Source of the DNA: Bettongia penicillata ogilbyi
Lineage: Eukaryota; Chordata; Mammalia; Diprotodontia; Potoroidae
DNA length: 64,000 nt
Assembly: GCA_023548195.1 (NCBI GenBank)
Contig: JAJHZJ010000311.1
Location: 5,045,919-5,109,918 of the forward strand
Direction: 5' to 3'
The notes below the pieces were generated by a model. That model did no database searches. It had not been told where the DNA came from and saw only the letters and a program-made list of their open reading frames with translations. Numbering within the stretch: the stretch's first letter is position 1; each line of letters opens with the position of its first letter. A program made the position numbers and the translations under genes. This document shows positions 44,940-56,294 of the stretch, piece after piece.

Positions 44940-45548
44940 GTCTTGTAAGTTGGTTGGTTGTTGTTCCCTTCTTTTGAAGAAGACCAAAATGACATCACCA
45001 CAATAAAATGAAGTTTCAGTATGTCTGGCTGTGGCTGATCAGATCAACCAATGTGAGCTGGGAATGCTCAACCCACAGGTTGGACACAGATAGTCCATAT
45101 GAATCTTTTGGGTACATACTCCAAATTTGCGCATTCTACATTTACTTTGTGCTGTCTCAATTCTGCTTTGCTCATAGAACACACCATACTTTCTGATGTG
45201 GGCATGCCATGCTGAGTGGTCCTGTGCTAGTGTCTCCCATGTTGCACAGTCAAATCTAAAGTTCTTGAGAGAGACCTTGAGAGTGTCCTTGTATCGCTTC
45301 TTCTGATCACCATGTGATCGCCTGCCCCATGAGAGTTCTCCATAAAATAGTCTTTGTGGCAAGCATATATTTTGCATTCAAACAATGCGGCCAGCCCATC
45401 GGAGTTCTGCTCTCTGAAGCACAGTTTGAATGCTCAGCAGTTCAACTCGAGCAAGGACTTCAGTGTCTGGTATCTTATTCTGCCAGGTGATCCTCAGAAT
45501 CTTCTTAAGACAGTTCAAGTGGAGTCTATTCAGTTTCCTGGCATGGTG

Positions 45549-46085
45549 TTAGTAGACTGTCCATGTTTCATAGGCATACAACAATGAGTTCAACACAATG
45601 GCTCTATAGACCTTCAGTTTGGTAGTCAGTCTAATACCTCTTCTCTCCCAAACTTTTCTTTGGAGCCTCCCAAACACTGAGCTAGCTCTGGCAATGTGTG
45701 CATCAACTTCATTGTCAATGCGTAAATCCCTGGAAAGTATACTACCAGGGTAAGTGAACTTATCCACAGTATTCAAAACTTCTCCATTTGTTGTAATCAA
45801 TGTTTCCATGTATGGATAGTGTGGAGGTAGCTGATGGAGCACCTGTGTTTTCTTGGTGTTAATTATTAGACCAAAATTAGTACAAGCAGCAGAGAATTGA
45901 TCCATACTTTGTGGCATCTCAGCTTCAGAGGCTGCATTGAGTGCACAATTATCTGCAAACAGAAACTCATGCACAAACACTCCCTCCACTTTGGTCTTGT
46001 CTTGTAGCCTTTCCAAACTGAAGAACTTACCATCAGTATGGTAGCTGACCTTGATGCCAGAGAAGAGACAGACAAGATGTGAGAT
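45549..46085 (-). pseudogene. RTE reverse transcriptase fragment (3' half)
   Basis: The longest open stretch of the RTE, about 180 codons, covers the catalytic palm to the thumb. The catalytic box reads F-A-D-N, so one aspartate is lost. Downstream, 45039-45377 keeps the C-terminal KKRYKDTLKVSLKNF region in another frame. Confidence 0.75.
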
Positions 46086-46529
46086 TGACAAAGGCAACGT
46101 GTGGTGCAGAGAGGTCGACTGATCATAGACTTATCCTTTCCAAGCTAAATATTCACATTCATCAAAATTGCCACCCCCAAGGCAAAAGGACCACCAGAAG
46201 AATCAATGTCAATAAATTAGAGCACTTCTCTGAACATGAAATTTGTTGCTAACTTAGAGGGAAAGTTGAGCCAACACATAGTTGGCAACAGTGGAGCAGA
46301 AAAGGAGTGGGCAGCTTTCAAAGATTTGGTATACAGCACTGCATTTGCTCATCTGGGTTAGAATACTCGCAAACACCAAGACTGGTTTGATTAAAATGAT
46401 AGGGAAATTCAGAAGCTGCTAAACAAAAAATGAGAACTCCACAGGATATGCCAGCAGGAAAGTTCATCTACTTCTAAGAAAGTAGCATTTAATTCCATCA
46501 AAAGCAAAGTACAAGCAAAGCTTAGAGAG

Positions 46530-47038
46530 ATGCAGGATTCTTGGCTCAGTAAGAAGGCAGATGAAATTCAGTTTTATGCTGATAGTAACAATGCAAAGCG
46601 CTTTTATGATTCCCTAAAATCTATTTATGGACCAAAAACCTATGGTGCATCACAACTACTCAGTGCTGATGGAGTCACATTGATTAGTGATAAGGACATG
46701 ATTCTAGAGAGATGGGCTGAACACTTCCATAGTGTTCTCAACAGACCATCAATCAATTCTGAGGCAATGACCGTTTATCTCAGGTTGAAGTCAGTCCCTC
46801 CTTAGCTCAACTTCCAACTGAAGAAGAGGCTTTGAGGGCCATTAGGATCCTTTCATGTGGCAAAGCACCTGGTGCTGATTCAATTCCAGCTGACATTTAC
46901 AAGGTAGGGGGACCATTGCTCACACAAAAGCTGACTGAAATTTTCCAGGTTATATGGCAAGAGGATCCCTCAAGAGTTCAAGGATGCCTCCATTGTCAAG
47001 GTGTCTCTCTTAGTCGTTGCTGGCAAAATCCTTGCTAG
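46530..47038 (+). pseudogene. RTE linker/RT N-terminal fragment (inverted 5' part)
   Basis: Open pieces with WLSKKADEIQFYADSNN, then MILERWAEHFHSVLNRPS and AIRILSCGKAPGADSIPADI are the region between endonuclease and RT of RTE elements. Frames change repeatedly. Confidence 0.75.
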
Positions 47039-47454
47039 AGTCCTCCTTAATAGTCTGATCCTTCACTTAGAAGATGGTCATATACCTGAGAACCGGTGTG
47101 GTTTCAGAAAGGGCCAGGGAACAGTCGATGTGGTATTTGTTGCCTGACAACTCCAGGAGAAATGCCAGGAGCAGAACAGATCTGTTCACAATGTTTGTCT
47201 GGTAAGTTAAGACTTCTTGAAGGCCAGATTCAAGAAGCTGCTTGGACTAGAGTTAGTCTACTTCTTTCTAGGATTGTGAAATCATCATGCATATAGTTTC
47301 TGGGAAGGACACTCAAACTTCATAGTCAAGGCATAATGGTAAAGCTATTGTTTCAAAATTCCATTCTACTTGTTGTGGGCCTGACTTTAACCCAAATGCC
47401 CTCTTTATTTAGGTTCAATGCTGGAAAAAATGAGGCAGTTTTAAAAAGACAGTT

Positions 47455-48530
47455 AAAAATATTTAATATTTTATTTTTCTTCTTATTGCATTTAAAAACA
47501 ATTTTTAATATTTCTTTTTTAAAATTTTGAGTTCCAAATTCTTTCCTTCTCTCCTTCCACTTCCCCTGTTTGAGAAGGCAAGCAATTTGATATAGATTAT
47601 ACATGTGCACTCATGCAAGACATTCCCTTATTAGTCATGTTTTGAAAGAAAAAAAAAAAAGGCCAAAGAGAAGTAAAAAAGCTTTAAAAATGTATGCTTT
47701 GATTTGCATCCAGACTCCACCAGTTCTTTCTGTGGAGTTGGGAAGCATTTTTAATAAGCTCCTTGGAGTTGTCTTGGATCACTGTACTGCTGAGAATAGC
47801 TAAGTCATTCACAGTTGCTCACTGTACAATATTGCCATCACTGCGTACAAACTTCTGCTGGTTCTGCTCACTTCACTCCGCGTCAGTTCATGTGAGTGCT
47901 TCCAGGTTGTTCTGAGAGCACCATGCTCATATTTTTAATAGTACAACAGTATTCTATCATAGTCATATACCACAATTTGTTTAGCCATTCCCCAATTGAT
48001 GAGCATCCTCTCAATTTTCCAATGCTTTGTGATCACTAAAAGGGCTGCTATAAATATTTGTGCAACATAGGTCCTTTTCCTTTTTGTTTTTTAAAATCTC
48101 TTTGGCATACAGGGTATGTCAAAGGGTATGCATGGTTTTATAGGCCTTTGGGGTTCTCAAATTGTTTGAATGAGTTAACAACTCCACTGACAATGCGTTA
48201 GTGTCTCAAATCTCCCACATCCCCTCCAACATTTGTCATTTTCCTTTTCTGTCATATTAGTCAATCTGATAGGTGTGGGGCAGAACCTCAGAGTTGTTTT
48301 AATTTGCATTTCTCTAACCAAGAATGATTTAGAGTATTTTTTCATATGACTATAGATAGCTTTGATTACTTCATCTGAAAACTGCTTGTTTCCTTTGACC
48401 ATTTATTAATTGTGGAATGGCTCTTATTTTTATAAATTTGACTCAGTTTTCTATATATGTGAGAAACGAAGCCTTTAACAGAGAAACCTGCTATGAATTT
48501 TCAGTTCTTATTACTGTGTTTTCCTCTCCA
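47455..48530 (-). mobile_element. L1 3' end, antisense (5'-truncated)
   Basis: Its poly(A) reads as the T/A-rich 47455-47525. Then come 'gagttccaaattctttcctt', 'gaagcatttttaataagctc', 'accacaatttgtttagccat' and 'ggcatacagggtatgtcaaa'. The minus-strand open piece 48175-48402 is the ORF2 C-terminal region. Confidence 0.75.
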
Positions 48531-48536
48531 TCAAAT

Positions 48537-48850
48537 TTCCCCCCCCTCCTTTTGCCCTGTCCATCCTCATGTCCTTCCCCTGTTTTCCCGTTGGGTAATA
48601 GAGATTTCTATCCCCAAGTGAGGGTGTATGATTTTCCCTCTTTCAGCCAATTCCAGTGAGAGGAAGGTTTAAGCTCTCCCTGCTACCTCCCCCATCTTCA
48701 CCTCCACTACAAAAACTTTTATGTGAGATAATTGACCCCACTCTACCTCTCTCTTTCCCCTTCTCCCAGTGCATTCCTCTTTCTGGCACCTTAATTTTAT
48801 TTTTTAAAGATACCATTCCATCATATTCAACTCACACTACTACTCTTCTC
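48537..48850 (-). repeat. Fragment of half-L1 3' region
   Basis: Colinear with 12690-12985 of the composite half-L1: 'taatagagatttctatcccc', 'agccaattccagtgagagga', 'ttaattttattttttaaaga'. It abuts the L1 3' segment directly, suggesting a mixed or recombinant L1 copy. Confidence 0.55.
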
Positions 48851-48879
48851 TTCATTTCCCACCTGACTGTATTCTTCTG

Positions 48880-49015
48880 GACTTCTCCTTTGTGCCCCTA
48901 TGCTCAGTACCTCTCCCCAAACCTCTTTTTCAGCTTCCTTTTGTATGCTGTTTGGCCTGTTGGAACGTAAGCTCCTTGAGGGCAATAACTATTTTTTGCC
49001 TTTCTTTGGATCCTT
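48880..49015 (+). repeat. L2 3'-UTR fragment, sense
   Basis: 'ttggaacgtaagctccttga' then 'gggcaataactattttttgc' and 'ctttctttggatccttagtc'. Confidence 0.65.
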
Positions 49016-50099
49016 AGTCATTAAGTGATGTCATGCTTCAGGAATCATACTCAAATCTCCTTGAAGAAGAGGGTGTCGTAATTCACTAGACCTCCCAAGC
49101 ACAACAGCATACCTCATATCCTGTCATTTGTGTAGAATGCAGTGTTTGAATGGACAATCACTATGCCCATCCCAATCTCTTCTTAAATTTTGTAAGCTGG
49201 TTTATCTATGCTTCCATGGTGATATAGCAGGAGAAGCCCATGGCCAAAGCTTGACACTGCTTGGGTGGGGCTCCATCCCAGGGGATGAAGTGGAGGGAAT
49301 TCAATTATAATGGCTGGTCACAGTGTGTGGGTGGCCATAGTGGGAGTCATACGAAACTAGTCCACTAAAACCATCTTTTTAGGAATTTTAATCTCTCCCT
49401 CTTAAATCCTTATAAGGAAAACCATCTTTTAACCACCTAAGTTCCTTGGTAGTGGAAGCTCATCTACTTTCCCAGATCTACTGGAGAAATTTATCCTATC
49501 TCCCACCATGACATGGTTATACAGTAAATCTGGAGCTTTTTTCTGTTTTAATTTTTATTCTGGCTCTTATCCTTTTCCCTTCAACGCATTTTCCAATGAG
49601 ATTTCTGGCTTGAAAACTTTATTCATTTTATTAACCCTTAAATACCAGGTCATCAGGGATCCCTCCTTATCCAACTGCAAAATTTCTCCATATGCGGCCA
49701 GAAGCACAGTGTGCAGAAGGTGCAGCCTCCTGTATAAGAACACCCACACTTCCCTTTTCTCTGACTTCTCTTATCTGATCACAATCTATTGGCTTTCCAG
49801 TGCCAAATGCTGCTCTTCATCTACACAATGGCCTGCAATCCCTCAACCTTTCAGTTCTCTTCCAGGATATCACCCCTAAAGTAGCCACACACTCCTTTCC
49901 CTACTTTGACTGCTTGGAAAACCAATTCAACTATATGCTGTCCTTTTGAGTCCCTTGGCTGCTTGTCATATCATTGCCTATTTATTTAGCACTTTTAGAT
50001 AAACAGCACATATGGCAGCATCATAGCACTTCATCTTCCAGAGGGCTCCCCTCTACCACAATAAAAAACTCACCAATTTACAAGATGGCCCTGTGATGA
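49016..50099. other. No gene; nothing firmly recognised
   Basis: 49490-49980 has an open reading on the plus strand (49508-49879). It could be a degraded L2-type ORF, but its codon use and composition do not convince. Confidence 0.35.
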
Positions 50100-50490
50100 T
50101 AAGATGATGAAAGAAGATCTACTTATAATACAGATGAGGAAAGTGAAGTTAAGTGATTTGCTAAAGTGTCACTAGCAGAAGTATTAGAGGTGGGCTTTGA
50201 CTCAGGTCCTCTGAGGCCAGAGTCAATGCTCTTTCCATACTATACCACACTTCCTCTTGAAGAAGAGTGCCTTCTCTGGAGACCTTTAAGGTTTATAAAG
50301 CACTTTCCTCACAAACATGGTGGGAAGCAGATAGGGCAAGTATGATTACCATCTAACTTACAGGTAAATAGATGGAGCAGTTAAGTGATTTGTCCAAATT
50401 AACACAGCCAGAGAGTACTAGGGCAGGGACTCAGATCTTATGATTCCAAAACAAAGGATCTTTTTCCAATGCTATGCTGGCTCTATGTCC
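50100..50490 (-). repeat. Two tandem MIR-type fragments
   Basis: 50110-50260 ('cagatgaggaaagtgaagtt', 'gggctttgactcaggtcctc') and 50290-50490 ('gtttataaagcactttcctc', 'gtgatttgtccaaattaaca') are both reversed. Confidence 0.65.
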
Positions 50491-51779
50491 TCTCAAGATT
50501 ATTATTTTGAAAAGCAGAAGTCTAGATGTTCTGTAGACTTCATTCTCCTTACCTATATAATTGAGAAGGGAGGTTGAGGAGAGGTTGAACTCAATCTTAA
50601 ATCTCTAAGGTCATTTTTAGCTCTGAAATTCTATGGTTCAATGGTGTAAGTTCTGGCGTGTTAGTTAAAAAAGATCAGATGAAACCCAGTACTTGGGTAC
50701 TACTTCTTAGTAGTCAATTTTCTGTAGCTTACTAACCACAGTGACACTCAGAGGGAGCTTGACATTAGCATAAAGTGAATACAACAGAAAACCAAATTAC
50801 TGAGATTACTTCTCCAAGTCTCCCATCCTGGTGTTTGGACACTTACCTTGAGAGCTGAATTAAAAACTTTTACTTTTCATCAAACGACTTTGCAGAGCAA
50901 ATCATATCCTGTCAGACTGGACGCACCACTCTCTTCTCCACCCAGAAATATTTCAGAGATAACAAGTCCAACCTGCTTGTTCCCCTGCAAGGGCTTAGCA
51001 GCTAACCTCTATACTCCCTACTATATCTGATGGCACTCAATAGAGCCATAATAAGAAAAGTTGGGATGATAATTGGCTTGAGCATCTCCTGGAATTCTGA
51101 ATGGAATTAGGTTTGAAATGTGAAATGATTTTTAAATCTTTGTTAATCAGAGGATGAAGAGTAACCTTTGTTAATTTCCAACATGAACAAGAAAAGGTAG
51201 GAAGTTTTGTTGTAGGAGAATTGAAGTTAAAATAAAAACTCTCTGATGGGGAAGGATATTTACCAGGGCAATCCAGGGAGACTGGGATCTCCTTCTCTGG
51301 GATTTAAGTTCAATGATCTAGGATTATGTAGATTTAGTATATATAGTTGGCTGAGAAATAGATAAAGGCAGTCTCTCAGAGAGCATTTTACCCTCCTAGG
51401 GGACTCTCCTTTACCATAAAAAAGAATTTGCCAACTTCTAAGGATCATTCCAGTTGGTCCTGTGATGATAGCTTCTTCTGGGAGTAAGAGAAGGGGTTAA
51501 AATGCAAGTCTCTTTTGTTAGGCTGGTTAATAAGGGCAAGATGAAGTTGATCTATAATTAAGAAAGAAGCCTGGGGCTTTACTGGAAAGATGTACATGTT
51601 GAGGTAAGGCATAAAAGAGAGAAGCTTCCCTCCCACAGTGCTTATCAACTCATTAAAGCTTAATCCAAGTCCTAACCAGACTTGAATATTCCTGTCTACT
51701 ACAGAGCTAAACTGTGGGCCCCCTTAATTGCAATGTCTCCCCTCTGTTAATTATCTCCTATATCCTATTTATGCTGAAT
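50491..51779. other. No gene; nothing recognised
   Basis: Unique-looking sequence with no splice-bounded open frames. Confidence 0.4.
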
Positions 51780-52100
51780 ATAACTTGCTTTGAATATATT
51801 TGCATGTTTGCATGCTCCTTTTGATTGTAAGCTCCTTGAAAGCAGGAGTAATCTACCAAATTAGACTATAGTATCCACTTTTCCTTGAATGTTTTCTGCA
51901 CTTTTCCACATCCACACCCTTGTTCCTGCCTTCTCTCCACAGCTGAAGTGCCCTCTCTTCCGCTAAACTACTTGTCAAAATTCCACTGTTCCTTACAGGT
52001 GCAGTTCAAATGCTACTTTTTAAATGAAATCTCCTGAATGCCCAATCAGTTATACCTCCCCAATGGCACATTGTCTGTTTCTCTCATAAGCCCTTTAACA
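51780..52100 (+). repeat. L2 3' part, sense
   Basis: 'gattgtaagctccttgaaag' and a 'cttacaggtgcagttcaaat', 'gctactttttaaatgaaatc' stretch typical of the L2 region before the terminus. Confidence 0.55.
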
Positions 52101-52279
52101 TAGTCTGTTTTGAAAAATAATCATTTGAGTATTTGTTTTTTCTGGTTAGGATACCTTATTCATCATTGTGAGATGGGGGCTATCATGGAGTGATGTGATA
52201 TCCTACATGGAAAGGGCTGGTGAGTCTGGTTCTGGAAAGGCATAATGATGTAGACTGGAAATTCCCTCTTTCAGATTTG

Positions 52280-52410
52280 AATGAATTAATAAAACATTTA
52301 TCAGGCAATTACTATGCAAAGAACAACTGTGCTAAAAGCTGGGGAAATAAATAGAAAAGTAAAACAGTCCCTACTCTCAAGGAACTACATTCTAATGGAG
52401 AAGACAACAT
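52280..52410 (-). repeat. L2 3'-end fragment
   Basis: 'gaattaataaaacatttatc', 'aactgtgctaaaagctgggg', 'gtccctactctcaaggaact'. Confidence 0.7.
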
Positions 52411-53050
52411 ATATGGAAAGATTCAGATACAATCAAATTGACAGGTCATGGCACTGTCCTTAGGGCACGGTGGCAAAGCAGATGGTAATGTCTCTTCTTA
52501 AAATTATTTCCACTGATAAAATCATGTCATTTTCTGATGTTGATCCATTTGGCAATGCTAAGACCTGTGGTGGAAAGAACTTTCTTTTTCTGGTTTTCAG
52601 TAGCTGTGGCTCTAGCATCTTTGGGAGCAGTTGCCAGGTATCATCTCCACAGGATTTTTCCCCCAGGATGATGGCTGAAGGGAGTGCATTCCCAAGAATC
52701 TTGGACTCAAGACACCTGGATTGTCTCCTTCAGAGTCTGAGGAAAGGAGGTGGTGGTTTGACTTGCCTGGAGCATGCTGTCACAGCTAGGCTGGCCTGCC
52801 TGCTTTGTGGGTGACAGGTGCATGAATTGGTGGAGATGGCTGACTCTTTTTACAAGGGATTTGCTTCCCGGAATGAAGGCTGTGAGGGCTGGGCTGGAAG
52901 CAGAACGGGTGGTTTGGGAGGTGCTAACTAACACTCAGGGATCCTATGCTTATCTGCCTGTTGGTGGCCATTGGTCAGACGTTGCTTCTGATGGTAATGA
53001 AGAAGGTGGAGCCCCTCTCTATAACTGATTACTTCGCTGGAAGCAGGTCT
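52411..53050. other. No gene; unrecognised sequence sharing motifs with 54250-54400
   Basis: GGAATGAAGGCTGTGAGGGC near 52871 resembles GATGATGGCTGTGAAGGTGA near 54343, and both lead into GGCTGGAAG. Open frames on both strands (52470-52814, 52774-53028) lack support as genes. It could be 5' sequence of an L2-like element. Confidence 0.35.
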
Positions 53051-53059
53051 GGCAGTAGG

Positions 53060-54190
53060 CAGACAATCAATCAATAAAAACAAATAAATAAAAATAAAAT
53101 CAATCAATAAACATTTATTAAACTCCTACTATATGTTCAGGTACTGTGCTTACACTGGGAATACAAAAAGAGACAAAAGACATTATCCACCTCAAGCACC
53201 TCACAGTGTAATGGGGAAGACAATGCAAACAAATACATACAAATTAAACTATAAGTTGTTGGAGGTGTGGGACTGGAGATCAGCACAGAGAGACTGGGGA
53301 AAGAAAGGCAGATTTGAAAATCAGCAGTGTACAGATGGTGATTAAATTCACAGGAGCTGTTGAGAACACCAAGTGAGTACTATAGAGGGAGAAGAGAAAA
53401 AGACCCAGGATAGAACCCCAAGGAACATCTGTGGTGAGAGGATGTGATTTGGAGGAGGATCCAGCAAAAGGAGACTAAGAAAGAACAGTCAGCTAGGGGG
53501 AAGAAAACTGAGGGAGAGGGTGTCCTGGAAACCTAGAGAATATCATGGAGCAAAGAGCGATCAATAGTATCAAAGGCTTTAGAGAGATCAAGGAGAACAA
53601 AGATTGAAAAAAGGCCACTGGATTGGCAACTAAGAGATCACTAATAACTTTATTTAAGAATATATATATTTAATATTTTATTTTCCCCCAATTATATGTA
53701 AAAACAATTCTAACATTTGTTTTTAAAGTTTTTTTTTAAAGTTCTAAATTCTCTCCTTCCTTTTCTTCCCTTCCCCTGACTGAGAAAGCAAACAATTTGA
53801 TATAGGTTGTACGTGTGCAGTCACAACGTTAATAACTTTAAAGAGGGCAGTTTTGGTGGAATGAGGTTGAAAGCCAGATTGTGAGGGGTAAGAAGAGAGA
53901 GGGGAAAGTGCAAGCACCTATTGTAGATGGCCTTGGGCAGAAAAAACATAGGATGACAGGAAGCAGGGACAGAAGGGTCAAGTGAGAGTTTTTTCATGCT
54001 AGGAGAGACAGAGGCATGCTTGTAGGCAGTAAGAAATGAGCCAATAGAGAGGAAACTGAAAATAAGGGACAGAGCGGGGGTGACAGAGGGGACAATTTGT
54101 TGGATAAAATGGGATGGAATGAGACTACTTGAACACAGCTTTTTAGTTACAGGTTCTGGGCTGTCTTGATCAGGGTCTAAGGGGAGCTGA
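53060..54190 (-). mobile_element. L2 LINE (RT part and 3' end), interrupted by L1
   Basis: The reversed L2 3' terminus is at 53090-53230 and the RT region at 53300-54190. An open piece at 53821-54327 holds FSFLSIGSFLTAYKHASVSP, the usual region before the first RT motif. An L1 tail is inserted at 53653-53829. Confidence 0.7.
53653..53829 (-). mobile_element. Short L1 3' end with 11-bp target duplication
   Basis: Reversed L1 terminus ('ttttattttcccccaattat', 'gttctaaattctctccttcc', 'ggttgtacgtgtgcag') flanked by TAATAACTTTA at 53642-53652 and 53830-53840. Confidence 0.8.
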
Positions 54191-55480
54191 TGGTTATGAT
54201 GGGGTGGTTTAAATTCACTGGAATATGCTATTTCCTGTCTCTCCTTCAGGGCGCCTTGCTGTTTATGCGAGGCTGGCGTGCCTATCCTATGTGTGGCAGT
54301 TGGAGGCATGGCTGGCTCCTTCCTCACAAGAGTTGCCTCCCCAGATGATGGCTGTGAAGGTGAGGCTGGAAGTAGCTTGAAGCGTATACAGATGTTTTAT
54401 AGATGGTTCTGGTTTGCTAATCATATGATGAAGAGACAGACTAATGATTGGCTGTGTAGCCAAAACTGAAGTGCATTCGGAGGGTACTACTTAGTCATGG
54501 TTAGTCTTTTGGCTCTGGTTCTTTCTGGCTTGGCTGCCACTGGAAAAGGAGAATGAGTTATTGTGGTCCTCTGTGTGGGGACAGCCCTCTCTCTCACCTG
54601 GAGCTGGATGAAGCTAAGAGCACTTGGCCCTTCTGTTGCTTATATCTCTGGCATGTCTCCCCCCAGCCCCTGCTTTTAGCTTTTGAAGTCAGGACCTGAG
54701 AGCAAGGCATCAGAAGGTTGGGAACTGGAGTGCACACCTGGATTTGCCAGAAGCCAGATAGTGATAAAGTCTTGAGCAATCCTCCTGGCCCTGTCCAGCA
54801 ACAGGAAAGATGTAGACTCATCCATCCATTAACCATAAGTGAATCTGGTAGGACAAATACTATGTAGAAATGGCACTATGTCTGAACCTTCTCTTCCCAG
54901 GAAGTGAGGTGGTATGGGGAGAATGTGCTCCTAGGGATTGGAAGGGAGGAGGAAGGAAATGGTTGCGCTTCTGTTTCCATATCTTGTGCAAATATAACTT
55001 TGTAAAAAATTGATGTTAACTGGCTAAATGAAATCGGGGCATTAATTACTGACAGGTAATGAGGAGGGAGTGCCAGGGGAACAACCCAGAATGGGAACTC
55101 AAGCCAATAGAAGTAGACACCCTTTAGGGGTATTCCTAGAATACTGAGAGAGATATATAGTTAGTCTTGCTCTGGAAGAAAGAGTCTGGAGCTTTGATAT
55201 ATCTGTCTCCCCTGAAGTGTCTAACAATGGGTCTTACACTAGGGGTTCCACATTATAGTAGGGGTTCCACAAATACTTATTTACTGAATGAAGTTTGTTA
55301 ATAACATCTTACATTTATGTTGTACTTTAGAGTTTACAAATGTAAAATTATTGCTATCTGCATAGTTCAGGAAACTGAAGTTCATTGAAGATAATTTTTG
55401 CCTACTGTCATACAATTAATCAGTAACCTGTAATTTTATTTTATTTTATTTCCTTCTGTGAAGCATGTAATCAATGAAGA
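54191..55480. other. No gene; nothing firmly recognised
   Basis: Mostly unique-looking sequence. An ATTTTATTTTATTTTATTT tract lies at 55433-55451. Confidence 0.35.
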
Positions 55481-55484
55481 GAAT

Positions 55485-55600
55485 TATTTTTTTTCAGTTC
55501 TGAATTCTCTTCCTCTTTCCTCCCTCTTTCTTCCCCATTAAAAAGACAAGGAAAACAAAACCTATTACAAATGTATACTCATGCAAAAAAGGAAGGCCTG
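55485..55600 (-). repeat. L1 3'-end fragment
   Basis: 'cagttctgaattctcttcct', 'ccccattaaaaagacaagga', 'caaatgtatactcatgcaaa' is the reversed L1 terminus. Confidence 0.6.
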
Positions 55601-55786
55601 GGGGACTATGTTAGTTTGGACACCTTTTTCTCCAAGCTGGATTTAGATTAATGGTATATTAAATAAAATTGTTTTGGCAGACTGGATTGCATTGACCTTA
55701 ATTTTTAAAAAATTTAACATAGGTCTGTGAAACAATATAGTAGCTTATCAACATTACAAGAGAGGCCAGAAATACAGGTAGCTTAC

Positions 55787-56037
55787 TTATATGGCTCTGT
55801 ATCTGGAGGCAGCAAGATGAAAAATTCCCCTGAGAAAGCCCCTAGGGCAAGACCAATAAGGGCTGACCACCCCACTAAAATGAACAAGGGCCAGAGCATG
55901 ACTCTGGCACAGAGGCTTGGTTTAGAAACTAAAGCTGGAGAGATGAGAAAGCCAAAGAAGATAATCACCAATATGAAAAAATTACCTAAAGTTCCTCCAA
56001 AGAAGGAGAAAATAACTATATATCTACAAGCAGACAC
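55787..56037 (-). other. Orphan membrane-protein-like exon candidate
   Basis: A 251-nt stretch lies between a pyrimidine-rich acceptor (TTTTTCCTTAG|G) and a GTAAGC donor, open in one frame for 83 codons (phase 0 to 2). It encodes two hydrophobic segments. The first is GTLGNFFILVIIFFGFLISP and the second centres on LWPLFILVGWSALIGLALGA. They are separated by a short polar loop (SKPSLCAR), followed by FFILLPPDTEPY. Codon use looks natural on this strand. The plus strand is also open (55727-56041) but reads as Lys/Pro-rich, typical of an antisense shadow. I do not recognise the protein and find no partner exon. It may be a lost or real exon, a pseudogene, or chance. Confidence 0.35.
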
Positions 56038-56149
56038 CTAAGGAAAAATAATTAGGAAAATTAATTTTATAATAATTTAAAAGAAATATTTGGACTTTCT
56101 GAAAATCAAGATTTAAAAAAAAAAGTCTGGATACGATATTTCAAGAGCT

Positions 56150-56290
56150 CATCATTCAATCAATAAACAATTATTAAACATTAGCCTGTTCCAGGCTAAG
56201 TGCTGGGAATACAAAAAGAGACAAATGATAGTTTCTGTCCTCAAGGAGCTGACAATCTAATGGAGGAGACATCATGAAAACCAATATACA
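56150..56290 (-). repeat. L2 3'-end, left part of RTE host
   Basis: 'caatcaataaacaattatta', 'ctaagtgctgggaatacaaa', 'ctgtcctcaaggagctgaca'. L2 sequence resumes at 57660. Confidence 0.7.
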
Positions 56291-56294
56291 TATA

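Larger units (their letters stand above)
44952..47196 (-). mobile_element. RTE-clade LINE with 5' inversion
   Basis: 44952-46085 is the RTE 3' half in minus orientation. It has an RT palm with F-A-D-N in place of FADD, a FGLIINTKKTQVLH box, the KLKVYRAIVLNSLLYAYETW thumb region, and a tail ending in CAACAACCAACCAAC. About 46086-47196 is the 5' part of the same element in plus orientation, running from an endonuclease end (STDHRLILSKLN) through FYDSLKSIYGPK to the RT start (FRKGQG). Candidate 12-bp duplications GTCTTGTAAGTT (44940-44951) and GTCTGGTAAGTT (47197-47208) flank it. Confidence 0.75.

Noticed and set aside
52470..53028. Two overlapping plus-strand open frames (114 and 84 codons)
   Set aside because: No recognisable domain, no splice signals that make a gene model. 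The antisense strand is also open, and motifs recur at 54250-54400, which suggests repeat origin.
55727..56041. Plus-strand open frame of 104 codons
   Set aside because: Its Lys/Pro-rich product is the complement of the hydrophobic minus-strand frame, which has the splice-site-like ends and the more natural codon use.
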